64,000 nucleotides of DNA from Phialocephala subalpina (lineage: Eukaryota > Ascomycota > Leotiomycetes > Helotiales > Mollisiaceae), in NCBI GenBank assembly GCA_900073065.1, contig FJOG01000039.1:431578-495577 (forward strand), read 5' to 3'. Under the pieces are notes generated by a model. The model had not been told where the DNA came from. It saw only the letters and a program-made list of their open reading frames with translations, and searched no databases. This document shows positions 10,664 through 20,574 of the stretch, one piece after another (the stretch's first letter is position 1; every line of letters begins with the position of its first letter). The position numbers and the translations under genes are program-made.

Positions 10664-10892
10664 GTACGAAAGGGGGTTGTCAAAATTAATGCAACACGAC
10701 AAGGGTATACTATCCCTTGTAAACCACAACAAAATTACATATTCTCAGAGAACAAATAGATAGCATTAAAGTACTAGACTTAAGCTACATTTAAGTATTA
10801 ATTTAGTGGATTTAAAGCCAGAATTGGTATATAACACAGGGGATAGCATACTCTTGTCGTGTTGCATTAATTTTGTCAACCCCCTTTCGTAC
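10664..10892. mobile_element. MITE-like element, 229 bp, with 57-bp terminal inverted repeats
   Basis: The left arm (10664-10720) and the reverse complement of the right arm (10836-10892) agree at 53 of 57 positions; three of the four differences are transitions. Both arms start GTACGAAAGGGGGTTG. The roughly 115-bp centre is AT-rich and non-coding, so any movement would need a transposase in trans. A TA dinucleotide lies at the same place in both outer ends, compatible with a TA-targeting (Tc1/mariner-type) origin, but a proper target duplication could not be fixed. Confidence 0.75.
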
Positions 10893-11309
10893 TTCGTACC
10901 CGGCGTAATAAGTCCAAAATCTCCACAGAGCACCTTAAACTTAAGCAGGTAATAATTGACGGAGTTTGGAAACCTGATTGGACCATTTCCCTTGTAACTG
11001 AAGAAGTCTCTAGAAGGCTTGGCAGGACATAATACGCCGAGTACCAAAGTATATATACGAGCCTTCTTGGCATTTCCTTTCTCTCCTTTTCTTCTATCCT
11101 TAGCTTTAGATCTTTCGTACAAAGGCAATACCTAGGAGATCCGGACAATACGTTACACCCGACTTATCCGTGCTTATGTCTCTTACGTACTATTATACTA
11201 GCTTAAATAATCCAATGTCTTAGAAATCATTTAACTAATATATAAAGATTACCTTCCCCAAGCCCCTCTTTATTAAAGTTATAAAAATTATATAACATGA
11301 AATAATAAA

Positions 11310-13454
11310 TTAGTTAACATGCTTGCGTAGTAGTTTAACGACGGCCTCGTGCCCTTTCTCAGCAGCCCAAGATAGCGGCGTCCGACCGTAGTCTCTATCC
11401 CTCGAGTCGACCTTGACCTTGCCAGTCGCGAGCAGTAGCTTAACGACGGCTTCGTGCCCCTTCTCAGCAGCCCAAGACAGCGGCGTCCGATAGCTTCGAT
11501 CCTTCGAGTCGACCTCGACCTTGCCAGTCGTGAGCAGCAGCTTGACGACGGCCTCGTGCCCCTTCTCAGCAGCCCAAGACAGCGGCGTCCGATAGCTTCG
11601 ATCCTTCGAGTCGACCTCGACCTTGCCAGTCGCGAGCAGTAGCTTGACGACGGCCTCGTGCCCGTTCTCAGCAGCCCATGAGAGCGGCGTCCGACCAAAT
11701 TGATTGTTTTTCAAGTTTGAATCTATATTATCTTTGGTAAGTAGTTGGTCTACTACCGTATTGTACCCGTTCCCAGCGGTCTACGATAGCGGCGCCCGAC
11801 CGTATTGGCCTTTCGGTGTATGCAGATGCTCTTGTTTAAATGCTATCTCATAGCTTTTTATTGCTTCTCGAAGTATCTCGTTTGCTTTTTTAAACTCTTC
11901 CACGTCATTTAATATTATTACCACGTTCTATGTTTTAGTTGCGTTATCTAAATCGCCTTTTAACTCTTTCTTTAAATAGTCTAACTCCCATCCGTTTGTT
12001 CGCATTAAGGCTTCGTATTCCCCAACCTAATCCCAGAGGAGTAGAAAATCGCGCGCGAAGAGCTTTAGCCATTTGATATATCCACTCTCCGATTGTCCGG
12101 TCTCTATAGGAGAAGTTGCAATTATAACAATGAGAAAATAGTCCTTACGTAATTTGATTATCGTAGGCTTTGAAGCACTTTGAAGAAGATAAATGAGGTC
12201 TCCATCTTAGATAAGTTTTGCTGAGGGCTGGAGAGTCTAGTGAGCGCTCCACTCTTTCTTGTAGTCTAGTTGCCCGGGTATATTTTTGAAAATGATATTT
12301 ACGCTTTGTTTACTATCCAAAGAAATAGTGTTTTGTACCGAAGATATCCTTTTAAGAATACAGCCTTTGCTTTTGATTGATGCGATCCTTTTGTCGCTAT
12401 AAGCTTCTATAAATATTTTGTTAGAGAGAAAAAATTTGGCTAATCGCTGTAAAAGTTCCTCCCATTTATCTCCGTAGTTAGGCAATAGTTTAGTATTGTT
12501 GAGATTATCAAATTTTATGCCATTTATACTAAGTAAGGTATATACTTTATCGTGAGGCAGGGTAGCTTTATGATTATGGTATATATTTATTAGCTCGTTT
12601 AGCGTGTATATAGCTTGCGGAAGTCCGCTTGTCCTAAAGATCGCTCTTTTTATTAGGTAAGTCACTGAACAAATCAAACTTTGTAATTTTGCGCGAGTTT
12701 CAAAGAACTCTTTTAATGAATTTATGCTTAAGTAGAAAGCGTATCCATTAATCTTTGTAAGACCACACATAATTAGGATATGCCGAATTGCGGCAATTTC
12801 TTGAAGAATCTAATACGACTTTTAATAAATTCTGCGAACATTATCGAATATCAATTCCCTTATTTAGATACGCTGAAACCAATTTCGTTTAAGTAGTTTA
12901 AGAATTGCTAATTAGATCGTTTCGTTGTTTAAGAAATGGATAGCTTTGCGTTTAGTAGCGCGTATCTCTTCGAGCGCTTGGTCGCTATTGTTTGCCGCCT
13001 CTCCGATCCAAATAAGTACACGGCTTGTTTGACTATAAATCTTCGCCATAAGTTGGATTTATTATGCTTTCTTTTCGCCATTCTCTTAATTGATGCAAAT
13101 AGCATTTATTTATATAATTCGTTCAAAGGAAGAATTTCGAAGATATAATAGCGCCGTATAAAAATTTATCGTTATAGGCAACTTGTGTTTATGTTCGCCT
13201 ATATAGATAGGCAGAGTAATTTTCGGATTGCCCCATACGTAGGATAAAGCGTTATACAAATGCGTTCGTTAACTTGGATTTTGTAGATTGTAATCGAAAA
13301 GTTCGCAATGTATTTTGGCCGTACTTTGGTCTTTATATAGCTTTAAGCGAAGTAAACGAATACTATCAGGCTTTAGCGAAAGGCGGGAATGATGGTATGC
13401 GGACATAGTATAAGAGCTCGTGCTCGGAAATTTGAACTGGTGCGCGTGGGGCAA
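11310..13454 (-). pseudogene. Decayed HET-domain / ankyrin-repeat gene
   Basis: Read from 13454 downward, the minus strand keeps a recognisable fungal HET-ankyrin protein broken by many stops and shifts. An N-terminal stretch (SLKPDSIRLLRL, then CELFDYNL) is followed, after a TAA, by YNALSYVWGNP, ITINFYTALLYLRNSSFERI and NAICIN, the canonical HET motifs. Further on, 12770-12237 is an open 177-codon block with INIYHNHKAT, HDKVYTLL and GDKWEELLQRLAKF, as in intact HET proteins. The 3' end (11310-11800) carries about five ankyrin units with RTPLSWAAEKGHEAVVKLLL. Several stops sit where Trp or Gln is expected (TGG or CAA to TAG/TAA), the pattern of C-to-T / G-to-A decay. Intact relatives act in heterokaryon incompatibility; this copy cannot make a full protein. 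Confidence 0.85.
11330..11690 (-). repeat. GC-rich tandem ankyrin repeats, unit about 102-105 bp
   Basis: Three and a half direct repeats, each encoding one ankyrin unit, agree at nearly every base over long stretches (compare 11440-11540 with 11540-11645). They stay GC-rich and open, unlike the AT-shifted, stop-ridden rest of the same pseudogene. Either recent unit duplication or gene conversion, or escape of short repeats from RIP, would explain this. Confidence 0.7.
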
Positions 13455-13770
13455 TCCTAAGGGATATTATAATGAGCATGGCGTTCTCGTTCGTGTTGCG
13501 GCTGTATTGCGGCTATGCGCTGGCAGTTACCAGGGTGACATTGCAACCTGATATTATGCCTTGGGCTGAGAATTATTCAATTGGTATAGTGCTCAACGTA
13601 AAATCTGTGAGTGTTCAAGGCGGAAGTCCAGTTTGCTAGCGCTGGTATCCTAAGCGTGTAAATAGTCTGCCGCATAATGAGATCTGTGGGAGAAGTTGAT
13701 CCGGCTGTGCGTTGCTGACGTTAAGCCCAGCCGCGGCGCACAGCCTCCCTTGCGCCACGTTCGAATGTAT

Positions 13771-13886
13771 CCCTTCGACCGGTGAGACATGGTCCGCACT
13801 AGCAAGGGGGCTTGTTTGGGATAATAGAGCATAAAATTATGTATCTTTACATACAAATTTATTAGTAAGATACATCATTTGAATGG
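13771..13886. repeat. Left terminal inverted repeat (116 bp) of the piggyBac-type element
   Basis: Begins CCCTTCGACCGGTGAGACAT and pairs with 15618-15733 in reverse complement at 114 of 116 positions; both differences are transitions. Confidence 0.9.
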
Positions 13887-15609
13887 ATATCGCGCCCACG
13901 CGTTACTCTCAACACGCGCTCGAGATGTCAAAAGCTCAGTCTCTTGAGGATATACTCCTTAAATTTGAACCAATCACAAACGTCCATTACGAGCCCTTCA
14001 AATGCGAGCCTAAGCAGACAGCAAAAGCACTCCTACCTCCGTCTTTCCCTCGAAACGCGCACCCATTCGACTACTTCAACTTGTTTTTTACTCACGATCT
14101 CCTCCGTACGATTACTACGAACACCAATCGATATGCGAGCATATAGAGACTGCGCGTACTATAAGAGAGGGCACGAGAATGGACAGATTTGCTAGTAGAG
14201 GAGTTATATATGTTTCTTAGTGCAATTATATATATAGGAGTTTATGAAGAGCCTATAATTGAGATGTATTGGAACTCAGACTTTAATAAGGGCCCTTTAC
14301 ATACGATTGCAACCCACATATTACTTTGCCGCTTTGAGCAGATCAAGAGGTTTTGCTATATCTCATATTATAAGAGTGATGAAAGAGTAGAGTTTCATTT
14401 GCCTTCTAATAAGATCTGGTGGTATAAGCTTGAACCTTTGGCTTTTTCAATTTAAGCTTTTTCTCAACGGTACTATTCTCCTTCTTTTGAAGTGAGTATT
14501 GATGAGCTTATAGTACGGTGTTTTAGTAGGTGCGTCTTTTTGTTTTTTTATTTTATTATTTTACTAATTACTTTAGATTATTCTATATATATAAAATGCC
14601 GAGTAAACTAATTAAACAAGGGTATAAGATCTTTGGAATTGCAGACTATAAATACATATTCAATTGGATTTGGAGCTCTCGAGAGAAAGGATTATAAGAT
14701 ATTATCCTCCACCCTAAATTAACGAATACTGGTTGCCTCGTACGGACTCTTGTTCTCTCTCTTCTACGCCGCTATCTTACGATATATTTGGACAATTATT
14801 TCACGAGTATACCTTTATTTGTAGAGCTACGGGCTTGCAACTTTAGTGCGGTGGGGACAATAAGGCCATATAGAGAGTTTCCTTAAGAGTTGGTTAAATT
14901 AAAGGCTCGATTCTCAACAAAGCTTGAATGGAATACTCTTTTGGTAAAGGTGGTTTAAGACGTCCTTTGCTTGGCTTAGCAAGATAATAATATTATCCTT
15001 ACTTTAAGTAATATCCATATAGTGGATAAAGCAGAAGACTTTAGAGAGAAGGCTAGAAGGTGTCCTGTAAAGACATCAATTAATGGGCGCATCGTTCGAA
15101 AGGTTTTTGGGAATGAGCATACAAAAACCTTGCAAATTCCTTGTTTTATTGATGATTATAATCAATATATGGGAGGTGTTGATCTTGCAAACTAGTTCAG
15201 GGAAGCTTATGAGACTTATAAGCCTACATTTAAGACTTGGTGGCCTTTATTTTACTGGTTGATTGATGTAGCTTGTGTGAATACTTATAGATTGTATCAA
15301 TTGCATACAAATGGGCGTCTTTTTACACATTTGCAATTCAGGATAGAGCTTTACTGTAAGCTCTTAAGTTATTCTGAAAGGGCAAAACTACAGAGCTTAT
15401 GGGTAGGATTAGGTAAAAAGAGGGTATTTAACTCTTATTTGCAGTATTTGCATTACTGGGAAAAGCGCCCTAAAAGCATTTGTGCATAGTGTTCATATAA
15501 ATTAAGGTGTTAGAAAGCTTTGGGAAAGGCAGTAGGGGGTAGAGCAGGGCGGTCGCATAGTGGTTGTGTATTTTGTGACATTAACTTTTGTAAGGAGGGG
15601 GAGTGTTAA
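13883..15609 (+). pseudogene. piggyBac-type (DDE_Tnp_1_7) transposase pseudogene
   Basis: The first 87 codons (ATG at 13883) are open, then TAG and TAA interrupt. The remainder is readable in pieces: YWNSDFNKGPLHTI and LPSNKIWWYKLEPL (14189-14455), an ADYKY region carrying the first catalytic Asp, DNYFTSIPL with the second, DDYNQYMGGVDLAN with the third, and a Cys-rich C-terminal finger ending near 15609. Stops occur at positions expected to be Gln or Trp (for example CAG to TAG in the LANQF segment, CAA to TAA after KVV, TGG to TAG after CLA). The three-Asp catalytic layout is preserved in trace form, but no full-length protein can be made. Confidence 0.88.
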
Positions 15610-15617
15610 GTGCGATA

Positions 15618-15733
15618 CCATTCAAATGATGTATCTTACTAATAAATTTGTATGCAAAGATACATAATTTTATGCTCTGTTATCCCAAACAAGCCCCCTT
15701 GCTAGTGCGGACCATGTCTCACCGGTCGAAGGG
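15618..15733. repeat. Right terminal inverted repeat (116 bp) of the piggyBac-type element
   Basis: Reverse complement of 13771-13886 with two transitions. It follows the transposase pseudogene stop by 8 bp. Confidence 0.9.
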
Positions 15734-15783
15734 ATAACTGTAACAGTTTTCCGCATCTAGTTAGTTGTTACTGCTGAAATTGA

Positions 15784-18674
15784 TTAAGAGAAAACAACTA
15801 AACCATCTACTTTACGATACCCAAAGGGCAGGTCAGAAAGCACAGCCCCTACTCTATGGCCCACACCACTAGCAGTCAAATAGTACTCTATATAAACGTA
15901 CGGATCCCTCCTTAGCCCTTTATGTCCCGTCTCATTAATAAACCGCCCGACATACATGAGCCTTGTTGTCCGCGACAGAGATCCAGCTTTTCCGGTACAG
16001 TCACGCCAGGCTCGCCACCAACGAGTTATGGTGCGAAAGAGAGGTAGTCTATTCCACCAGTGCTTGCGGTCGGGGACCTCTGGTTCGTAGAGGTCAATTA
16101 GTGGCCCGGGTCGAGTATCTATAGGGAGTGGGGGCAGGCCATAGCGTATGAGAAAATTTTTAGAATGTGCGGGGGGCGAGGAAGTGGCTTCGTAATGCCA
16201 TGGATTATCTGCGCTGGACTCTGCTGCTACGAATGTAGAGAAGCTATCCGTGTTGAATGTTACCGTCACACTAGAGGATCCCGGAGGTACACATGAAAGT
16301 CTCCCTTCTTTGAGTTGTGCGTACGAGAACCAGAGAAGGCTATCCTCAGTGTCGGATAAAAAGCTGGTAGAACGTGACTTCACAACTGGCCTGTTTAAGG
16401 CCAGGGCTAAGATTGGGGCATATTCTGACCACACATAGCCAAGGAACTCCCCGCGGACAGAATCGAGGGGCCGCTCATAATCACCTTGCATGGCCAGATT
16501 GAAAACTGCTTGCACTCCGTAAAACTGATCATGAGGTTTCACGGACGTTCGAACAGACAATGACGAGAGTATAGTTGCTGGCGTCGGCGTAATTAATCCT
16601 GATAAACCAGTGTCTTGAAAGAGCATTTCCAGTCGCAGTGCGTCGTGAGGTCTCATGAGTGTGTTACTCGCTCGCACCAAGTTAAATCGCTGAATACCTA
16701 CTTTGACTGCTGAAGAAGCCACTGCTCTCAAGATACTCAAATAACCGCGAAAATCGTCGAGGGCCATCGGTTTGTCTCCGTAAGCAGCACGGTCAAGAGT
16801 GCCATGAGGGAAAAATAAAGCTGACCTCCATTCACTCGAACCAATCATGTACATATTCGGTCGCAAGATGGCTTCCTGAAGGGCCCATGTCGATGAGAAC
16901 CACGGATCCGAGATGAGCTCCTCTATTGCTGCGAACGTGCCCAGAGGAGGAGGAATTGGAGGGTGGGAGTCTTGCTGGGGAAATTCTCATTCAGCAGCAT
17001 CGCCCAAGATGCTATCCCAATTACTAACGGCCAAACAGCGCTGGTCTGATGCAACCAGGCTATGCCGCCAGTTGCTCCACGAAATATTTGTGCTTGTCGA
17101 GCGATCTCTCGTGCCTTGGCAGAAGGGCAGTCCTGCGGGATGCAGAAAATGTCAACCCAAACATAGGTTCCACTGAACAACGCCAAAGCCTCCAGGATCC
17201 GACTGATTGGTAGACCAGTCGATGATCGAACATTCCAAGGCACGCCCGGCACCTCCTCCCACGCATTGCTTGCTGCTCTCCCCCAGGTATATGACAGGAC
17301 CTCGTATGGTGGAGTCCCATCTGGGAACTCATTCGCAACCGAAACAGTTCTTCCCTGAACACGATCAAAGAGCCAAGTAGGCCCCCGAGTTTCTTCAGAG
17401 GATGCCGTACAAAAGGAACAACTATGAGCCACCGTTTGTCGCTGTGCTTGGTCAACATTGTTTCTCTTTCTTGATCGCTCTTGGATCGCCGCGTTCCAGT
17501 CATGTCTTCTGCCAATTAACTCCTCCGAAGGCTGTCGATCAATTGAAAGCTGCCTATAAGCCACAAACTTGCCCGTTATAAGCTGTCGCAGAATATATTT
17601 CCCTTGAGTAAGGGTAATCATCTTCAGCTCGCTATGCGGCTCTGGTTCATCACCTTCTTCAGCACTCACTCCACCATTTCGTGCCGTGAGCCACTGAGAT
17701 ATCTCTGAGGATGCGCTGAAGACTGAAGAGCTTTTCCAACCGTCAAAGTTGCCCCCAAGGCCCTTTGGAATCTCAGAGGAGATAGAGAAGGTAAAGATGA
17801 TGCGATCTTCTCTTCTGGTAGCTGGGACTATATGTTAGTCAATGGAAGAAGGACACATGAAGTGGGCCGGCCCATTATCAACTACATTTGATGTACAGGC
17901 CTACGGGAAATTTTGATAAAGGCTGGAGTTAAGCTCACCCTGAATTCGCTGATGGTGGTCGACTACGCCTTGATGAATAGCCTCGGAGAAATATCCACCA
18001 ATGCGAGGCTGAAGGAGAGGAGNNNNNNNNNNNNNNNNNNNNNNNNNNNNNNNNNNNNNNNNNNNNNNNNNNNNNNNNNNNNNNNNNNNNNNNNNNNNNN
18101 NNNNNNNNNNNNNNNNNNNNNNNNNNNNNNNNNNNNNNNNNNNNNNNNNNNNNNNNNNNNNNNNNNNNNNNNNNNNNNNNNNNNNNNNNNNNNNNNNNNN
18201 NNNNNNNNNNNNNNNNNNNNNNNNNNNNNNNNNNNNNNNNNNNNNNNNNNNNNNNNNNNNNNNNNNNNNNNNNNNNNNNNNNNNNNNNNNNNNNNNNNNN
18301 NNNNNNNNNNNNNNNNNNNNNNNNNNNNNNNNNNNNNNNNNNNNNNNNNNNNNNNNNNNNNNNNNNNNNNNNNNNNNNNNNNNNNNNNNNNNNNNNNNNN
18401 NNNNNNNNNNNNNNNNNNNNNNNNNNNNNNNNNNNNNNNNNNNNNNNNNNNNNNNNNNNNNNNNNNNNNNNNNNNNNNNNNNNNNNNNNNNNNNNNNNNN
18501 NNNNNNNNNNNNNNNNNNNNNNNNNNNNNNNNNNNNNNNNNNNNNNNNNNNNNNNNNNNNNNNNNNNNNNNNNNNNNNNNNNNNNNNNNNNNNGACAGGA
18601 GTGTCTACAGAGCTCTCATCTGCAGCGATAGCAATAGCGGTTTCCTGTAAGTTTTCCGCCATTTGGTTCTCCAT
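15784..18674 (-). CDS. HET-domain protein (heterokaryon-incompatibility type), 5' exon interrupted by an assembly gap
   Basis: I read three exons on the minus strand: 17939-18674 (ATG at 18672-18674, containing the N-run), 17025-17827 and 15784-16974. The introns are 17828-17938 (111 bp, GTGAGC, branch CTAAC, TATAG) and 16975-17024 (50 bp, GTAATT...CCCAG). Phases agree; nominal length is 909 aa if the N-run is true to size. The second exon carries the HET core: PYEVLSYTWG, TYVWVDIFCIPQD and GIAWLHQ; the third continues with the IEELISDPWFSSTWALQEAI segment found after the HET core. HET proteins trigger cell death after fusion of unlike strains. The C-terminal half (about 380 aa) matches nothing I know. 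The gene lacks stops in visible parts and looks intact, unlike the neighbouring HET-ankyrin copy. Confidence 0.82.
18023..18593. other. Assembly gap (571 N)
   Basis: The run lies inside the first exon of the HET-domain gene. Frames on both sides are compatible if the gap size is real, but content and length are unknown. Confidence 0.99.
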
Positions 18675-19262
18675 GCTGTCACTTTATTGTCTTCGCTTTG
18701 GAGAATAATCTTAAGAAAGAATGGTACGTGGCAAGGAGGGTTCGGAGGTGTGTCGTAAGTAGGAGCTTGTGCGATTGATTTTGAGCCTCGCAACGATTAC
18801 TAAGAGTTTAAAACACGGCTCGGCGACTTTTTTATTGTGCTGTCGCGTCTTTATGCATGTGCCTGAGATCACGAATAATTTATTGGGTAGTCAAACTGAC
18901 TGCGGCTTGTCAGGAGGCGTATCGCTGTCCAGTTTCGTTACTAGTTGAATGTGGCGTATACGAATGGCTGTTTGAAACTCAGCTCTGGTTATTTTAGGCA
19001 GCAGTGGCATAAGACTGTGGGTGAAAGGGCTTGAAAAAGCAAAGCCAGGCCAAGAAATATTGCCACTTGTATACTCTGTTGGTATTTGATAGGCTAGCCG
19101 AAGCTGAGCCTGTAGAATAGCTTTCTTAGGCAGTCAATTCAGAGTTTACAACCCGAAATCCAACATACTCATCGTCGACGAAATATATCAAAATTGGTGC
19201 AGCAGTACTCTTATAGGACTCATCTCAATAATCACAACAGAGGGAAAGTGTCAGGGCCAAAA

Positions 19263-20554
19263 ATGGCAACATATTCAAATGCAGTCTCAGTCGCGACCTT
19301 CACAGCCTTGGGGACTATTATTGGTTACCTTGGTGCGGAGATTGCCTGTGACTCCATTTTCCCTCGACTTCTTTGGCCATCTCGTTTCTACAACCACTCC
19401 AACAATCCAAAAACACTTTTTATTATTTCGCTCTTTATGCCTATGGGCGGTCCTATACACAGTGCAGCTGTCAAACATTAGACAAATTTGGCACCGCGGG
19501 GCTGTGGAAAGGCTACTGTAGAGGAGACATGTTGGGGACTGCCTTTTACGAGGATTCCGGAAAACACTACCTCGTGCGCTTAGGGAAAGATGTAGGACAG
19601 CAGAAAGCTGCCAGAAGTGGCTTCTGGATCAATACTTTAGATCTTGTGGATTGGCGACTTGGAGACAAGGGATCGGTCTTACCCCGTATCAAAGGCGACG
19701 ATGAAGCTTCGGGGAAAGCAGTTGAAAAAGTGAGAGCGAGGCGACCGGTTTTTGTCCTGACGTTATCAAGACACACAAGCTGGGTCTGTCGTAATTCTGG
19801 TGGTGCAGTTGGTGGTGATATTGGTGGCATCAAATGTCGATATTTCATAGGGCTGATTGTGAGCGAGACTATAACACTCACTGTCGGCATCGCCGTTGCT
19901 ATCGTGTGGCACAGTTACTTCTCTTTATGGTTTCTCGCACCTTTACTGGTGAAGATTCTCGCGTTAGTCTTTGAGGTTAATCGGGAATCCATTGGCCTCG
20001 AAGACAAAGCACCAGATCCACCAAAGCAAGATGAAACTAGAGGCAAAGAGGAAGAAATCCCCGCTTTAATAGAAGCCTTCTGTATCTGTGAAACCACAGA
20101 TATTAGAAATGGATTCTTTCTTATCAAGGGTCCTTCGCAACTAGTCCTCCAATTCTTTCGCCACTACGGACACCCTGAAAGGTATCGCAAAGGGATACGA
20201 GGCGACCGAGTTCGAGAGATTTCTTCGATGATCATTGTCATCTTCGCTGCCATGATCTACCCAAGCGGACTCATTGCCTTTATTTTTGCTTCTCAGCAGA
20301 TTCAATGGATGTGGCTTGGTTATCAACTGTACACAATACTTTCTATGCACCTGTACCGTTTTTGTGGTGGGAAATGGATCGGAACGACAGAGCGATGGAT
20401 AGCGAAGGAGTTAGAGAATGGGAAGGCAGTGTGCTTCGGCGATGTCAATGGCCATAAGGTTATTGCACAATTAGAAACCATCGGGATCGTTGAGAAAGTT
20501 GTGGATGGTAGAAAGATAATCAATCAATGGCTGGCAAATCTCCATCCGTCCTAA
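19263..20554 (+). CDS. Polytopic membrane protein of unknown function
   Basis: The main open frame runs to TAA at 20552-20554. It has no ATG near its upstream limit (it begins at a TTG), so an upstream exon is needed. The ATG at 19263-19265 opens a good N-terminus (MATYSNAVSVATFTALGTII) in another frame. An intron ending at the AG at 19480-19481 restores phase; the best donor is GTGACT at 19348, giving exons 19263-19347 and 19482-20554 (385 aa), though earlier donors at 19324 or 19333 also keep phase. The product has a cytosolic-looking N-terminal third with LGKDVGQQ, two hydrophobic helices around the YFIGLIVSETITL stretch, a charged loop, and two more helices around SSMIIVIFAAMIYPSG. I do not recognise the family. 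Divergent from the HET gene, 588 bp apart. Confidence 0.6.
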
Positions 20555-20574
20555 GGTATTGCGATAGAATTGGT

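Larger units (their letters stand above)
13771..15733 (+). mobile_element. piggyBac-type DNA transposon, 1963 bp, inactivated
   Basis: Two 116-bp inverted repeats bound a plus-strand transposase pseudogene. The outer ends start CCCT, as in many piggyBac elements, but the usual TTAA duplication is not intact: the four bases outside are GTAT on the left and ATAA on the right. The near-perfect ends contrast with a transposase full of stops, so inactivation seems to have acted on the interior more than on the ends, or the ends were homogenised. The element lies between the decayed HET-ankyrin gene and the HET-domain gene, ending 50 bp beyond the latter's stop codon. Confidence 0.85.
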
